Notes: generated from the sequence alone by a model not told the origin. Counted from the first letter of the stretch, positions 21,991 through 34,436 are shown. The stretch is 64,000 nt of DNA from Coix lacryma-jobi var. lacryma-jobi (GCA_009763385.1 CM019823.1:46765528-46829527); one strand, 5' to 3'. A program made the numbers and translations.

Positions 21991-22879
21991 AGGTAGAGGA
22001 ATCGCCGGAGCGGGGTACAACATTGCGGGGAAGAAGAAGATGGGGAAATGAAATGCTCAGAAAGGAACAAGTACGGCTCCCAGTTTTTCAACAGTGTCGA
22101 CATGGTGGGCCCTTCAAATCAGAGAAACAAACCAAACAAAACAGCAGGCACGCACGATGAACATCGAACCCACAGAAAATTTGTGTGTCAACGGACCACA
22201 AAACACACGGGCACAAGATATCAATTCCGAAAAACTAACTGTACTAATATTCTCTTGTAATCGACTAGGAATATATATATTCTATATGTAAATGATGATT
22301 TTGAATGTACTCTCCACGCTATATAAGGTGTAGGAACCCCTAACCAACATGGTATGTACTCCGTATCTGGCATAAGAAATTTCCTTTCGAACTCGGTATC
22401 CAATATGCAAGCATAGAAGCACCATATTCAGTGCGCTTGTATGAACAAATATAAAACCGTATACTATGTTACATGTACTATCTATACGCTCTTATTCTGA
22501 AATCACACCATTTTATCGTGCTATATAAAGTATAAGACGAACTGCAGTCGAAGCTGTATATCATCCGATAAAACATATAGAGCAGCATATAAAGGAAAAG
22601 AAGCCCACAGCGGATACGCTAAATGGGTCTGAGGCCGCTTCCGTCCGCCAAACTTACAGGGAGCGCGGAAGTCCGCTACAGCCGTGGACCCCGCAGGCCA
22701 AGTGCTCAGTACGTGCGCCAGAGGAGAGAGCACTGCGTCTGCGCATACTGAAGGTGTGGGCCCCACCGAATTTTGTGACAAAAAGATGTTATATCTCACA
22801 AACCGTAAAACCAAATTAAATTCTGATTACAACATTGAATTCGTTGTAATTAATTCTTCAAAACTAGATCTCACATGAA
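21991..22879. other. Intergenic, no gene recognised
   Basis: Short ORFs without motifs; nothing repeated that I can define. Confidence 0.3.
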
Positions 22880-22881
22880 TA

Positions 22882-23140
22882 CTCCCTCCGTATCGCTTTT
22901 AGATGACGTTTTGGACAAGATTTGAGTCAAACATTGGGAATATAAATCATGAATAACTTTTAAATTATGGAGTTTAGAGATATAAGAATCATATAAATAA
23001 ATTTGTCTTGAAAAGTACTTTCATAAAAGTATACATATACCATTTTACAACAAATATTTTTAAAAATACAAGTGGTCAAAATTGCACTTTGGAGACCGTG
23101 TCGCTGTCCTAAACGTCATCTAAATGCGATACGGAGGGAG
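22882..23140. mobile_element. Stowaway MITE, 259 bp, TA duplication
   Basis: Termini CTCCCTCCGTATCGC and GCGATACGGAGGGAG with TA at 22880-22881 and 23141-23142. The subterminal TTTAGATGACGTTTTG is shared with 46633 and, in part, 50489; these form one family. Confidence 0.93.
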
Positions 23141-23311
23141 TATATTTAGATAAAATGACAAGTAGGCTCGTAATGGATAGAGGATAATATAGAGGATGGA
23201 TGGATGCGGGGAAAATCAGTACAGAGGAGAGAATCTTGATGACTAGGTACTATAAAATAAAAATAGAGGAACGTGAGTGGGGCTAGTCTAAACGGGTGAC
23301 CAATGAACTAA

Positions 23312-23597
23312 GAGCATCTCCAAGAGTCTTTCTAAATCTCGCTCTCTAAATCATATTTAAAGAATCATTTGCATAAAAATCGTTTTCTATATCTTTGCAA
23401 TCTCCAACAGCTTTTCTATATCTTGCATGCAGTCTAGAGAGTCATTCTCGTCTTCTATTTTTGGCTAGCGAAAAATTCGGAATAGAAGATGACTATATTT
23501 GGACAACCATTTAGATAAGCTGTTGGAGTGTAATTTTTTGTCAAAATCTCTATTCCTAACATTTAGGAAGAATATACAAAGTCTCTTGGAGTTGGTC
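23312..23597. mobile_element. Tourist-like MITE, 286 bp, TAA duplication
   Basis: Termini GAGCATCTCCAAGAGTCTTTC and the inverse of GACCAACTCCAAGAGACTTTG, with TAA at 23309-23311 and 23598-23600. The inside is AT-rich with partial self-complementarity. Confidence 0.8.
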
Positions 23598-23861
23598 TAA
23601 GACCAGTTGACTTGACAGACCTGTAGTTCTATGCATTTTCTGAAATCGATGACTTGACTCGCCCGTGGGCCCGTGGTGACTGGACTGACCGATCACATGG
23701 TCGGATGCAGAGATTTCAGAGACCGTACTCTTGGCCCCTGGGACACTGTCCCACAGCAGGATTGCATTGAACATTCGGTCGGTGCATGGATATGGATTAC
23801 AGTAGGCTGCAGCTGTGCAGAATGCACAGCACACAGGACACCGAAGCGGGCTGCACGCGAA

Positions 23862-24551
23862 TCTTGTACAGTAGCTCAAATTATCCTAAAAATTTTGTAA
23901 ATTACTCATCACATCAAATCTCTAGACATATACGTAGAACATTAAATACAGGTAAAAAATAATTAATTGTATTTTTAGCGTAGAACATTAAATACAGGTA
24001 AAAAAATAATTAATTGTATTTTTAGTCTGTTCATATCGAGACGAATCTTTTGAGCCTACTTAATCCATATTTGAATAAAGTTTACTCCCTCCGTCCCAAA
24101 ATAAGCGTACGCATAGGTTCAAACCATCCAACTTAGTACATGTGCGAAATAACTATAATACCCCCCTAAACGTGTCTGCTATCTCTTCAGTTCCCGCAGT
24201 AATGATTACAAGTCCGCTCGGACTCACAGGGGAGTCTCGGTGGCGAACAGTGAATACCGAGTGGACGAGAGCAATCTAGAGCCCATCAGGTTTCTTTTTT
24301 ATTATTATTATTAATATACCATTGGTGCACATTTGTCCACAGAAATAATAAAATATATGTAGTGGTGCACTGCACCCTGTTGATTCCGTGCACACGTCTA
24401 TCAGGTACTCAGGTTCCAGGTCTAAGTGAGCGATTAATTTGGGAAAAAATTTGAACGCTAAACATTCACTTAATCTGGGACGGAGGTAGTATCAAATAAC
24501 AACGAAAGTACTACAGAATTTTTTTCCCAAAAATTTCATGAACCGAAGGCC
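23862..24551. mobile_element. MITE of the GGCCTTGTT family, split by a Stowaway
   Basis: 23862-24082 carries CATTAAATACAGGTAAAAAATAA, GAGACGAATCTTTTGAG and CCATATTTGAATAAAGTT. The text resumes after the Stowaway with TCAAATAACAACGAAAGTACTACAG and ends GAACCGAAGGCC near 24551. The left terminus is eroded. A 46-bp piece (23933-23978 and 23979 onwards) is duplicated in tandem. Confidence 0.7.
24085..24489. mobile_element. Stowaway MITE, about 405 bp, TA duplication
   Basis: Termini CTCCCTCCGTCCC and GGGACGGAGGTAG with TA at 24083-24084 and 24490-24491. It sits inside another MITE. Confidence 0.85.
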
Positions 24552-24762
24552 TGAATCGTCGATTGGTCGACTGGCCTTATTGTTTGTTTTTAAAAACACG
24601 GAAATGAAATTCCATTACTCGCACTGTTGGCAACAACAAATGACTAAATAAAATCTGGGAAATGAGCCACAGCGGATCATCATCCTCCACACACACTGGC
24701 GGAGCCAAGGCCTCGCCACCCTGGGCCGGTGCCCGGGCTCACCCAGTAAACATATACATTCA

Positions 24763-24998
24763 GGCCTTGTTTAGTTGCTCCCCAATTTTGCAAAATTGGC
24801 AAGATTCTCCATCACATCAATCTTTAAATATATGCATGAAAAATTAAATATAGGTAAAAAATAAATTGTACTTTTAGTATGTACATGTCGAGACAAATCT
24901 TTGGAGTCTACGTAGTCCATATTTGAACAAAGTTTGTCAAATAACAACAAAAACGCTACAGAAAAAATTTTGCAAAATTTTTCCATCTAAACAAGGCC
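24763..24998. mobile_element. Tourist-like MITE of the GGCCTTGTT family, 236 bp, TCA duplication
   Basis: Perfect outer termini GGCCTTGTTTAG and CTAAACAAGGCC, flanked by TCA (24760-24762 and 24999-25001). The 3-bp duplication fits the PIF/Harbinger group. Confidence 0.88.
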
Positions 24999-25001
24999 TC
25001 A

Positions 25002-26690
25002 GTTGAGCACAGGTGCAAGTTAGCGTGAGAGCATTATTCTATATACTAATTAGAGCAGCAAGCAAGTTCTTTTCTCGACAACCCTCTGTTCTGGTGTACC
25101 TCTTCCTTTTTCACTTATTCATGACATGTATTTTACAAAACCGCTAAATAAATTAGCGGACGTTATATTCGACGACTATGACTCTGGTTACTTAAGCTTA
25201 TCAGCCAGAATCAGTCTTGCTTTTTAGTTACGATATAATATTTTTCTTTTAAAAAACAACATCAGACATATAATTTGCCGCAATAAATCATGCCAACAAC
25301 ATCTATATCGTTTCTCACAACTAGAGAAACTTGCCACTAAATGCTTTAGCCGACAATTTAGAACATTTTAATATATGATGCTCTACATTATATGTTATTA
25401 GTTCATGTTAATAGGGCTCCAACTGTCTAGATTTTCATGATTCAACGGGCATCTAAAATATGGCTCATTAAAGGAGTTTGAAAAGGCTAGAACTATTTTT
25501 TATAGAGTAACCAAAGTCGTGGAAATACGGCTTCTTCTGTCCTCCTCACAAACCTAAGACAATTATTACAAAACTGTCACTCAAGCTATTTTTACAAATG
25601 TTTTTGAAAACGAGCTAAAAACGCTACTCGACATGAAGAGCCAGAGTTATCCTAGAAGAAATTAGAACCTTACCAAATAAATACTTAGTGTTACAATTGT
25701 GTTCAGGCTCCATAAAAATCCTGGCTCCGTCACTATCCACACACGCACAACCCAGAGGCCGAGAGCAGCTAAACATATGTGCAACTCTATTACAAGATCG
25801 AGGAACAACGCTAATTAGGAACACCCCACATGCATATTTAGTTGTGGAAGTTCTTGAATTTCTTCAAGCAACCCGTCCGCCGTTGAGAGCTCCCATCTCT
25901 TGGATTCCACTGTTTACTTCACTCGAATGCATCGGTTTCTAACAAAACTCTAGTCATGCCTTAGATCAATGGCCGCCTATAGTGTAACCTACTGAAGCAT
26001 TATTTTTTCTTTACTTGGTCTACCGAATAAAACATCCCCACTGATATCAAAAAAATATACATAGAAAAGTAACTTCATAAAAAACAACTATGCAGACTGC
26101 CCTCTATAAAAAATAACTATGCAGATTGCTTCTCAATCTTCTCTCTCCCTACTCACTCAGATCTAATAGGCAGAATTTGTCGTATGGTATATCTTCATCC
26201 CTCCCATCACCCACGCCGGTGCCCAGCTCCCATGTCTGTGACCCGCCAGCAGAGTTCAATCCCTCCTAAAGGATGTATTTTTGTGAATTTTTTCCACTTT
26301 ACCACGCGCCCACGCCTCCTCCTCTCCCCCGTTGCCCCATACCCAATACCAGGGATTAGGGTTGCAACCCTAGCTACCCATCACTAGGAAGTCGTCGCTG
26401 GAACTATGGATTCCAACTCGGTACTACAGATTACAGATTCCAGTTCATGCTAGTTACTACAGATTCCAGCTTATGTCATCGAACAAATCCAGCTAGAATA
26501 ACAAGTCCTCTATGGCTGGGTATGACTCCTCGCCGTCTGTGGCAGCGTCGTCTTCGTTGCTCGAGGTGGACGGCGGTGACGACGTGGACGAGCGTGCATC
26601 GGCCTCGGCGGCCGCCTCGTGGAACAGCTATAATTTATAGCGTCCATATTATATCTAACTGGGCATATTGCACTAGTTTGATACATGATT
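25002..26690. other. Intergenic; possible eroded element
   Basis: CGGAGCCA-like words in inverted orientation near 24702 and 25725 suggest an eroded transposon spanning the MITE above, but ends and duplication could not be fixed. 25930-26690 shows no gene. A GC-rich ORF at 26447-26692 has no motif. Confidence 0.3.
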
Positions 26691-28730
26691 GAGAGATGTT
26701 AGATTATACATAAGTTAAGAATCAAGATATATAACGAAAGGAAGGGAACGAGAAGCAAGCTAGCTGGTCGTGGCTGCTGCTAGCTAGCTGAACACGGACC
26801 GATCTCTTGGCAGGTAATATGTGTGCGTACGTGCATGTACGTGACAACGTATTTGTTGTATATACGTGATGATGGGATCACGTGCACCCGGTAGATAATC
26901 TTGGCAAACAGAATATCTTTTGTTTAGATATGTTCTACTCCGGGTGGAAAACAGACTCCGCATATATGTCGACTGCTCCAACAAACTTCGGCGGCGCCTG
27001 ACCCGGAGACGCACCGAGCGGGGCAGCCCTATCTCTGCTGCCTATATAAATGAACATCATCCTCACGCACTAGGGAGGAGATCGATTCAACCCGTCAGCG
27101 CGCGCCCGGCTGCGCCAAGCCGCCGAGCTCATCGTATCTAGGAGCAGTCGGCCGGAGATGATGTCGTGAAGACTCCTATCACACCATCAACTGCCCTGCC
27201 GCCCGCTCGCCTCAGGAAGACTGGCAGGCCGGCGATCTCAGATGCCGCATAGCCCAGCCGGCATACTGGCAGGTCACACATCAATCTACGCCTAGGAGCA
27301 TGCAAGGGCCAAGGAGCATCTATGTACGTGCACGTACTGCTCCAAGCGATGGAAGGAGAGCACGACAGCCACGCAGGTGACTTCGGCTACAACGTCCCAG
27401 GCACCCGCGTCTAACGGCTTCGACACGCACATGTTAGCATGCCGCGCGCGTACGCCGCCTGTGCCCAGCGGCTTCAACACAGCTGCGTGCATGTTGGCCA
27501 TGGGTGCGGACGAGCAGGCAAGAGGTGGCCATGTCATGGCATGCGACGTCGGTCTGCTCTGCTCCAACCTAAGCTCTAAGCCACGACGCGACGATGACCG
27601 AAGAAGACGCCCCCGACATGGCACGAGACGATCTAGAGGAGATGGTCTTAACGCCTGAGGCGCGTACCGAGACACCCTGATGTCGGATTTCACCAAGCCG
27701 GGAGCGACGCCACGACAGCTATGCTAAGCTAGAAGCAACCCCGAGGCCCTGAAGCGAATGACTGCGTCAAGCCTTGGGCGATGACGCCCTCACGCCGGAC
27801 GACTGTGTCAAGCCGGACGTGACACCCCTACGTCGTACCAGCGAGTTACGCCAAATGAGCGCTATCAATAACAACTCTGCATGTACACCAACACAGCCAC
27901 TGTATCAGGGAGGCGAAACTAGACGTCGTTGTTGATGGCTCCACACTGACAACGATGGCGTATGCCGTACAAGAGAGGCCAGTCGGCCAAATGCTATCAA
28001 AAGCGGCCCCAAACAACCACGTCGCACCGAGGAAGTCCGAGACGAGCTGATCTATGCAACGTTGCAGCCACCTCACGAAGATGTGTCTGGATGCCACAAA
28101 GTGTGGCTCCTCTACACCACAACAACACCCCTCGCCCGATGAGACACCCCGATGTCGGATGGCTGCATGCGCGAGATTCGCGAAGACGCTCTGACACGTG
28201 ACGAAGGCAGCGCCCCTACATCGCGCCACCATGTGAGAGTCCCGAGCTAGAGAGGATGATCAAGGCATGATCGAAGTCCACGATGAACGGTACTGGCCAC
28301 GATCAATGCCGACTGCAATATTTAATTAATCTATTATCTAGTCTCTCTCGTATTCTATGTATCATGCAGGATGCTTTAAAACTCGACGATGAGACGGGTC
28401 CAAACGCCATCGACAACGACTTCGTTCGTGCCTAAAATGATGATGCCACTGCATTAAGAATCAAGCCGGTCGGACGCAACGCCGCAATAGGAGGCGAGCC
28501 CGGACATTGTTGGCAACGGCGATAGTTAATCCCACCCAAGCTGCTGCTGATCAGCATGTCAACTTCTAAAATCGTGAGTGGCCTCCTATTATTCTTGACC
28601 CCTCGTCTGTCTTCAATCACACTGGATTGGCCCTCTAGAAAATTAGCTCTCAATCTCCCTAGGAAATCTAGGGCCTGTAGAGAACAACTAGCTTAAGCAA
28701 CATCCAAAAATAGGCGGTGCACATTTCTCA
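26691..28730. other. GC-rich region of unclear origin
   Basis: A TATA-like box (CTATATAAATG, about 27042-27052) is followed by GC-rich text with recurring CAAGCCGG-GACGTGACACC-like phrases (27690-27840, 28130-28230). This resembles the non-coding interior of some grass LTR elements. Frames are open on both strands but none shows a known motif. I cannot define LTRs. Confidence 0.3.
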
Positions 28731-28732
28731 GG

Positions 28733-30115
28733 TTAATCTGCACGCTTGTCTTGTTTGAGACATCGACAATAAAAGGTGGTGAACTGGTGATATTTGACAA
28801 GGAAATAATAGACATACCACCCTATTATAAAATGGACCGGCAAAGGCAATCTATAGTCACTAGCTGAGCTATCGTTTTCAACAATGGAGTGAAGAATGTC
28901 ATCAATACTGCTGTACAAATGGGTTGCACTAGCAAGCCCAATGCTTCGCCGGATCCCCTGAGCAATCAAAGTTGTGGCCATAAAAACTTTAGGTCATATA
29001 TAGGCATCTGGTCCAATTGGGACACAATATGAGCATAGCCATGCAGAAACAAAAGCGACCAACAGCTGAATACGGGTGTGGTCTTTACTAAACTGCATAA
29101 GTTTATTAAAAAAATAAAGGCAAAAGGGCATACGCCCTCCATTCCCACCTACACATAAATTCAACTCCTTGAGTAAAGGATCCTCACGTGATGCATAATA
29201 AGATGATGGTAGAGGAATGTGCTGCTGGCCCTCCAGATGTTTTGAATCCTCTAGGAAATAATCTACCCAATTTGTTAGTAGAATGAGCCGTCGAACACTA
29301 TCTGGACTCTTTCTGTTATTACGCCAATTTAGCTCGGCGTAACCCTTGAAAAGTTCTCGAGCTACCTTGTCATTCATGTTGTCCCTTGAGACATATTCAT
29401 CATACACGCGGCCTGATATGGGGATGCCCATTGCTTCTTGAGTGACCATCAAAGGCCATTTCACCTTGTGCACTAACCAAGGTATGACCGTCAGAATGCT
29501 AGAATGAAATAAAAGCTTGGATCAATGGCCAAGACAAGTTCACTCGGTATATGGAAGCCAGTACGCCTCTCAAAATGCCTGCTTGGACAAGAAGATTTCT
29601 TTCATATTCTGATGTTAGCATGGCTCGAGCCCATGGTAGAAATTTTGAGCTCAATGGAACGCCAGTACAAAAGCGAGGTTTAACATCGTTCCACCACATC
29701 TTGGAGGGATGCTTCTGGAATTCTTGTGCAGCTGTGCAAATTGTTGGGCGTGGTGCCCCATTTTCATCAGGGGGAAATCCGTCAAGTGTTGTCTCTAGAG
29801 CAACAAAAAACTTCTTCTTCGGGCTGGACTCTTGACCGGAATGGGCAGCAACTCGACGACGGTGTGGCATCGTCAGTGCAAGGGGAGGTGTTGCGAGAAG
29901 TTGAGGCGGATTCAAGATCACCCCGGCCCCAATGAGCAGTTTGGGTCTTCTCAGCAGACCATCAAGCTTTAATGAAGAAGTGATACACAAGTTCACATCT
30001 TCAAGATAAGTGTTCTGACCCAGCGTCGAAGAATCAGCTAAGTCTGCAATGTCGTATTGTGGCTCATATTCAACCGCCACATGTTAGATCCATCTTTATT
30101 AGGATCCTAGCTTTC
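28733..30115 (-). pseudogene. Plant mobile domain (PMD, aminotransferase-like) protein, decayed
   Basis: PMD proteins occur both in host silencing factors (MAIL1/MAIN type) and in transposons. Minus-strand reading: KMWWNDVKPRFCTGVPLSSKFLPWARAML, LVQAGILRGVLASIYRVNLSWPLIQAFISF, then a break near 29499 with a change of frame, HKVKWPLMVTQEAMGIPISGRVYDEYVSRD, NWVDYFLEDSKHL, and further on CVPIGPDAYI, a TGA, then PKVFMATTLIAQGIRRS in the same frame. The TGA is probably a CGA to TGA change. The reading ends near IIGW at a possible splice donor. A splice acceptor (TTTCGCAG, at 30116) precedes it. The breaks show it is not functional here. Confidence 0.65.
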
Positions 30116-31551
30116 CTGCGAAAGACATAAAAAGATTACGTACTAATCAGCAAATATATTCATGCAGCAATGTAAGTGCATATAGACCTTAGTGGGTTTT
30201 GGTGAATTGAATGACAACTCAACTAAAGATCTAACGAGTTTGCTAAGTGTATCAAAGGTTCAACAAGAAAAAAACTTGATGATATTCCACATAGTGTTGA
30301 AATGAAGGCCAAATTTATGTATTTGTATGTTGGAAGATTATGGAAATAATCTAGTTCAAGCAAAAGACAACAATGCTATTGGAATCAATGAGATGGCTAT
30401 GTTGTGGGATATCATAGCATCATGAGAAAACAAGCATATTTGACAAGTGACAAATGATACATGAGTTGATGACTTGGATTGGTCTCAATAATGGCTTGCT
30501 TTCCATGAAAGAAGAGTTTGATAGTGGATTAGCTTTGATCAAGGATGAAGAATGAATCAAGAATGTATAAGTGAGGAAGTCAAGCAAAGGTCAAATGATA
30601 AGGACTTAACTCATATTGGATATAAGTCGGTCTCTACTTTGGTTTGCTTGTATGGATAAAGACTTGGGAACTCACTTTGCATTGTTTTGACCAAGCTAAG
30701 TATGAAGATAGATATTGAAGTGAGTGTTAGGAGTGCCAAGCCAAAATGATGAGGATATAAGGAATCGTGAATTGGCTTGACCATATCTATGTGAATCTAA
30801 CTATGTCTTGGTTGATATCAACATTCATATCTAGAAGATTTCAAGCAAAGATCACAGTATTGAAGAAATGGTTTTCAATGGATGCTTGATATGATGTGAC
30901 TTGAGTATGGCTTGATAGGGTGAAGATAGCAAGGAAAGGGCTTCGAGGTACTAAGCGAAGGTGAAGGTCAAGGAGACTGAGGTACTATGGCTAAGGTAAA
31001 GAAAAGAGTACTTGCATTGAGTCAAGGTACTAATCGAGCTATGAGGAGTCATATTATGTTGAGGATCAAATCATTAGTGGAGGTAACTTGAAGCCATGGA
31101 CTAAACTCATGTGTTCGAAAGATTCAATTCATAAGCTCAGGGTGTGTTTGCTCAAAGAGATGAGACTGCAGATACATGGGTGTATGCCGGGTCTCTGAGT
31201 GATGAGTGATTGTCAACTAGGATGATGCGCATGTTCTTTGGCTTGTGTTGTGTAGGTGTCGAGCACGGATACAGTGATCAAAGGCGAGGTGAAGGTCAAG
31301 TAAGACGTGTCGTGCCGATGGACTGAGAGTGGCGAAGGGCGGACGTGAGGCTTGGACTGAGGGACCAGAGGCCCGAGGATCAGCTGTGGTGGCTGGCAGC
31401 CGGGACAGCGATGAGCGAAGACTTGCGGTCATGTGTTGCCTGAGTCGTGGACTTGGGACACGTGTCGGTGGACGGGGTGCACGGGAGGTGCATCCCATCT
31501 ACGACGTCGGTTTGGTGGTAGAGCCAGGGAAAACCATCGGGTGGACGGTTT

Positions 31552-31777
31552 CCAGGTTTGGGCCTCAAAATCTGGGTGCGGATGTTTCCGAGTTTGGCCA
31601 CAAAACTCGGGTTGGAGGGGTTTCCAGGTTTGGGGCCTCAAAACCTGGGCGCTGCGGGTTTTGCTGAGTTTGGGCCTCAAAACTCAGATGCTTGGTGTGC
31701 TGGTTTCCCGGTTGGGGCCTCAAAACCGGGGTTGGCTGTGAAGGCTGGTTTTCCCGGTTTTGGGCCTCAAAACCGGG
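31552..31777 (+). repeat. Array of six short hairpins with varying stems
   Basis: Six imperfect units, each an inverted repeat around GGGCCTC or a close variant: CCAGGTTT/AAATCTGG (31552), CCGAGTTT/AAACTCGG (31588), CCAGGTTT/AAACCTGG (31624), CTGAGTTT/AAACTCAG (31664), CCCGGTT/AACCGGG (31707), CCCGGTTTT/AAAACCGGG (31753-31777). Stems differ between units but keep pairing. Confidence 0.9.
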
Positions 31778-32579
31778 GGTGCGACATCCAGGAAAAGGAC
31801 ACGGAGCGAGGGCGGCACATGGCGGCAATCGGGAGGTTGCGTTGAGGCAACGCTACGAGTTGTGCGAGCGTGGCCGTCGGATCTACCTACCACCGAGTTG
31901 GTCCAGAATAACCTTAGGGTTTAGCTGGTTCGCTCTGTAAGTAGAGAGGGGTAGAATAGGAATAGAATAGGATTAGGAATAGGATAAGTAGAGAGACACA
32001 CCTCCCTCCCTTCCTATCTCAGTCATTTGCTCTTTTGCTTCTAGGTTTTCCTGCTCTCCCCTCTCCCCTGCTGTAGCGAACTTGAGATCCACAGAGAAGA
32101 GAACCAATACCTCTGTGTTCATGAGATTTTGAGGAAGTGAGGAGGCCGTAACCTCACTGTTGTAGCGTGTGGTAGCCACCGGTTGCAATCTCGTGGTTGT
32201 GTGATTCGCGTTTCGTTCGTGTTCTTCGTGGAATCCTTTTCTCCACGTTTTTCTCGTCGCTTGATCTCTTTGCTCGGTTCATCTTTTACAAATCCGATTG
32301 AACCAAGTTGTTCTAGATCGTGAGGCACTTCTTTTCACCGAAGGAATTCACTTACAACCTCACGGTCTAGGAGATCGATCGATTTTGGTTTCGGGTCAAG
32401 TTTTTCTCCTTTCCCCCGAATTTCTTCGATTCACCGATTTGGAGATAGGTTCGAGCCATGATCTCTTAGAGATAGCTCACTATCCTCCTTGTGACTCCTC
32501 TCACCAAGTTTGATCCCTAGAGGATTCGTTTTGGGTGAGATCGAGTTGAATCGGTGGACGAACTGCCCAGTTTCGGGGT

Positions 32580-32833
32580 GACCGGACGCTCGCCACGAGA
32601 TGACCGGACGCTGAGAGTGAGTCCGGTCGTTGAACAGCTCACTGCTGTGTTTCGTGCCCTGACCGGACGCACTGGTTGCTCTCTGACCGGACTCATCCCT
32701 GGCACTGTTCACTGCCTTCGACCGGACGCTCCAGACTCGTGAGTCCGGTCCAACTCAGTGAGGTCTCAGATCGGCATTTGTGTGACCGGACGCGTCCGGT
32801 CCCTGCTGACCGGACGCTAGCCAGAGTCCGGTC
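32580..32833. repeat. Clustered GACCGGAC words in both orientations
   Basis: GACCGGAC occurs at 32580, 32601, 32661, 32694, 32719, 32783 and 32808, and its complement GTCCGGTC at 32631, 32743, 32794 and 32826. Spacing is irregular. The word clusters here in the downstream part of the LTR. Confidence 0.9.
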
Positions 32834-33176
32834 GTGTCTGTTCTGCGCGTTTTCATTCGCCGTTGTTCGTTCGGTGTCGGATTTGGTTCCCGTCTTTTGT
32901 GTTAGTTTTCTAGAGTTGTGTAGTGTCCCGCTGTGCTTCTTGGAAGCATCCACCCTACATCTAGGGTCGTGGACACTAGCAAGCTCTAGGGTTTGCCTTT
33001 GGGGTTGATTTACGGGACAGTGGCAACAAGTTTCCGAAAGGAATTTTGAAGCTCCCATTCACCCCCCCCTCTGGTCGCTTTCTGGTAGCATTCTCGGTCC
33101 TTCAGAGACAGGATGATTACAAACATTTATGAAGTGATATTGAGAAAGAGGATAGTACAAGCAATGGTGGAACCCC

Positions 33177-33584
33177 CAATTACAAAGGAAAATGACAACC
33201 GACTCAAAGGCGTTTAAATTCTTTTATGCTTTGAATTTGAGTTTAGGAAAAGCCGTACTATAAAGGGGGATACAATGCATAAGCTTTGATGTGCAACTAA
33301 GTGCTCAAAAGTTCCACCAAAACATCCTCGAAAACTAGCCACAACATCAAGCTTTTCATTCTTTCTTTTGGCTGCTCTGACAATTACAAAGGAAAAGGAC
33401 AACCGACTCAAAGGAGTTTAAATTCTTTTATCTTTGAATTTGAGTTTAGAAAAAGCCACACTATAAAGGGGGATATAATGCACAAGCTTTGATGTGCAAC
33501 TAAGTGCTCAAAAGTTCCACCAAAACATCCTCAAAAACTAGCCACAGCAGGAAGCTTTTCATTTCTTCTTTTGGTTGTCTGTGT
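33177..33584. repeat. 204-bp tandem duplication inside the LTR
   Basis: Units start at 33177 and 33381 (CAATTACAAAGGAAAA) and run through CCGACTCAAAGG, TTGAGTTTAG, AAGCTTTGATGTGCAAC and CCACCAAAACATCCTC with few differences. Confidence 0.9.
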
Positions 33585-33589
33585 CAGAG

Positions 33590-33690
33590 CAGACGTTCTG
33601 CTCTGAGAGCAGAAGTTATGGGGAGCAGAGGTTCTGCTCTGAGAGCAGAAGTGCCAGGGAGCAGAAGTTCTGCCCTATGAGCAGCACTCC
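33590..33690. repeat. AGAGCAGAAGTTCTGCTC palindrome cluster, first block
   Basis: Several copies of the near-palindrome AGCAGAAGTTCTGCT and variants. A second block with the same word is at 35590-35700 near the end of the same LTR. Confidence 0.85.
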
Positions 33691-34436
33691 CGTGACTTAA
33701 AGTTACCGTTGGTCAGCAGAGGGCTATATCCTTCTTCTCCGTGCTTCTCCCAATGGTCATCACGACCATTCCCCTCCCAAGTGTGACCAGAGCAGCTCTC
33801 TCTCTCTCACACACACCATTGGAGCCCCTCAAGCTTCTCCCTTCGATTCCTCTTTGATACCTTGAGAGTTTGAGCCTCCAAACTGCATTAGAGAGCAGCC
33901 CATATGTTCTTCATCTCCTAGAGCACTTGGTTCGCGTTCAAGCCGGTGGATTGTGTTTATTACTCTTGGAGCAAGGCTTCTAACCGGCTAGGCGTCGCTC
34001 GGAAGCTTCCAACTCTTGTGTGGCTGCTCTGGGACGTTTGTTATCACTCAAGCAACTAGTAAGAACATCCTCATCTCAAGAGACTTGCTCTCTTTACTTG
34101 AGAACGAGGATATGGTTGAAAGAGACCTAAAAGCCTTTGTGGCTTCCTCAACAACATGGATATAGGCAAGCCTTGGTGGCGAGCTGAACCACATGTTAAT
34201 ATACTTGTCTCTCTTGTGTTCTTGTTGTTTGTATTGCTCTCTACTTGTTTGTTGGTGATTTTAGGGTTTGGTGCCGATCTACTCATACGATGAGGGATGG
34301 CCCGATCTTCCGTGAGGTAGCTGGTAAATTCGATTGGTGGAGAACTCGACGTTGGCGATCTGACTTCAAATCAGACACGATTCGAACCCTGCAACCGTTA
34401 CACCACTGCTCTGTTGGTTATCAACCAAGCACAACT

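Larger units (their letters stand above)
30171..33104 (+). mobile_element. Maximus/SIRE-like copia LTR, about 2.9 kb
   Basis: Begins TGTAAGTGCATATAGACC ... GTGGGTTTTGGTGAATTGAATG at 30171 and ends TTCACCCCCCCCTCT ... CGGTCCTTCA at 33104. The flanking 5-mers differ (AGCAA and GAGAC), so it is not a simple solo LTR; a second LTR remnant starts directly at 33105. Two internal arrays are listed separately. The 2.9-kb length is large for an LTR and is partly due to these arrays. Confidence 0.8.

Noticed and set aside
32298..33058. Several overlapping ORFs in the Maximus-like LTR
   Set aside because: They coincide with GACCGGAC repeats and have no protein motifs; LTRs of this type do not encode proteins.
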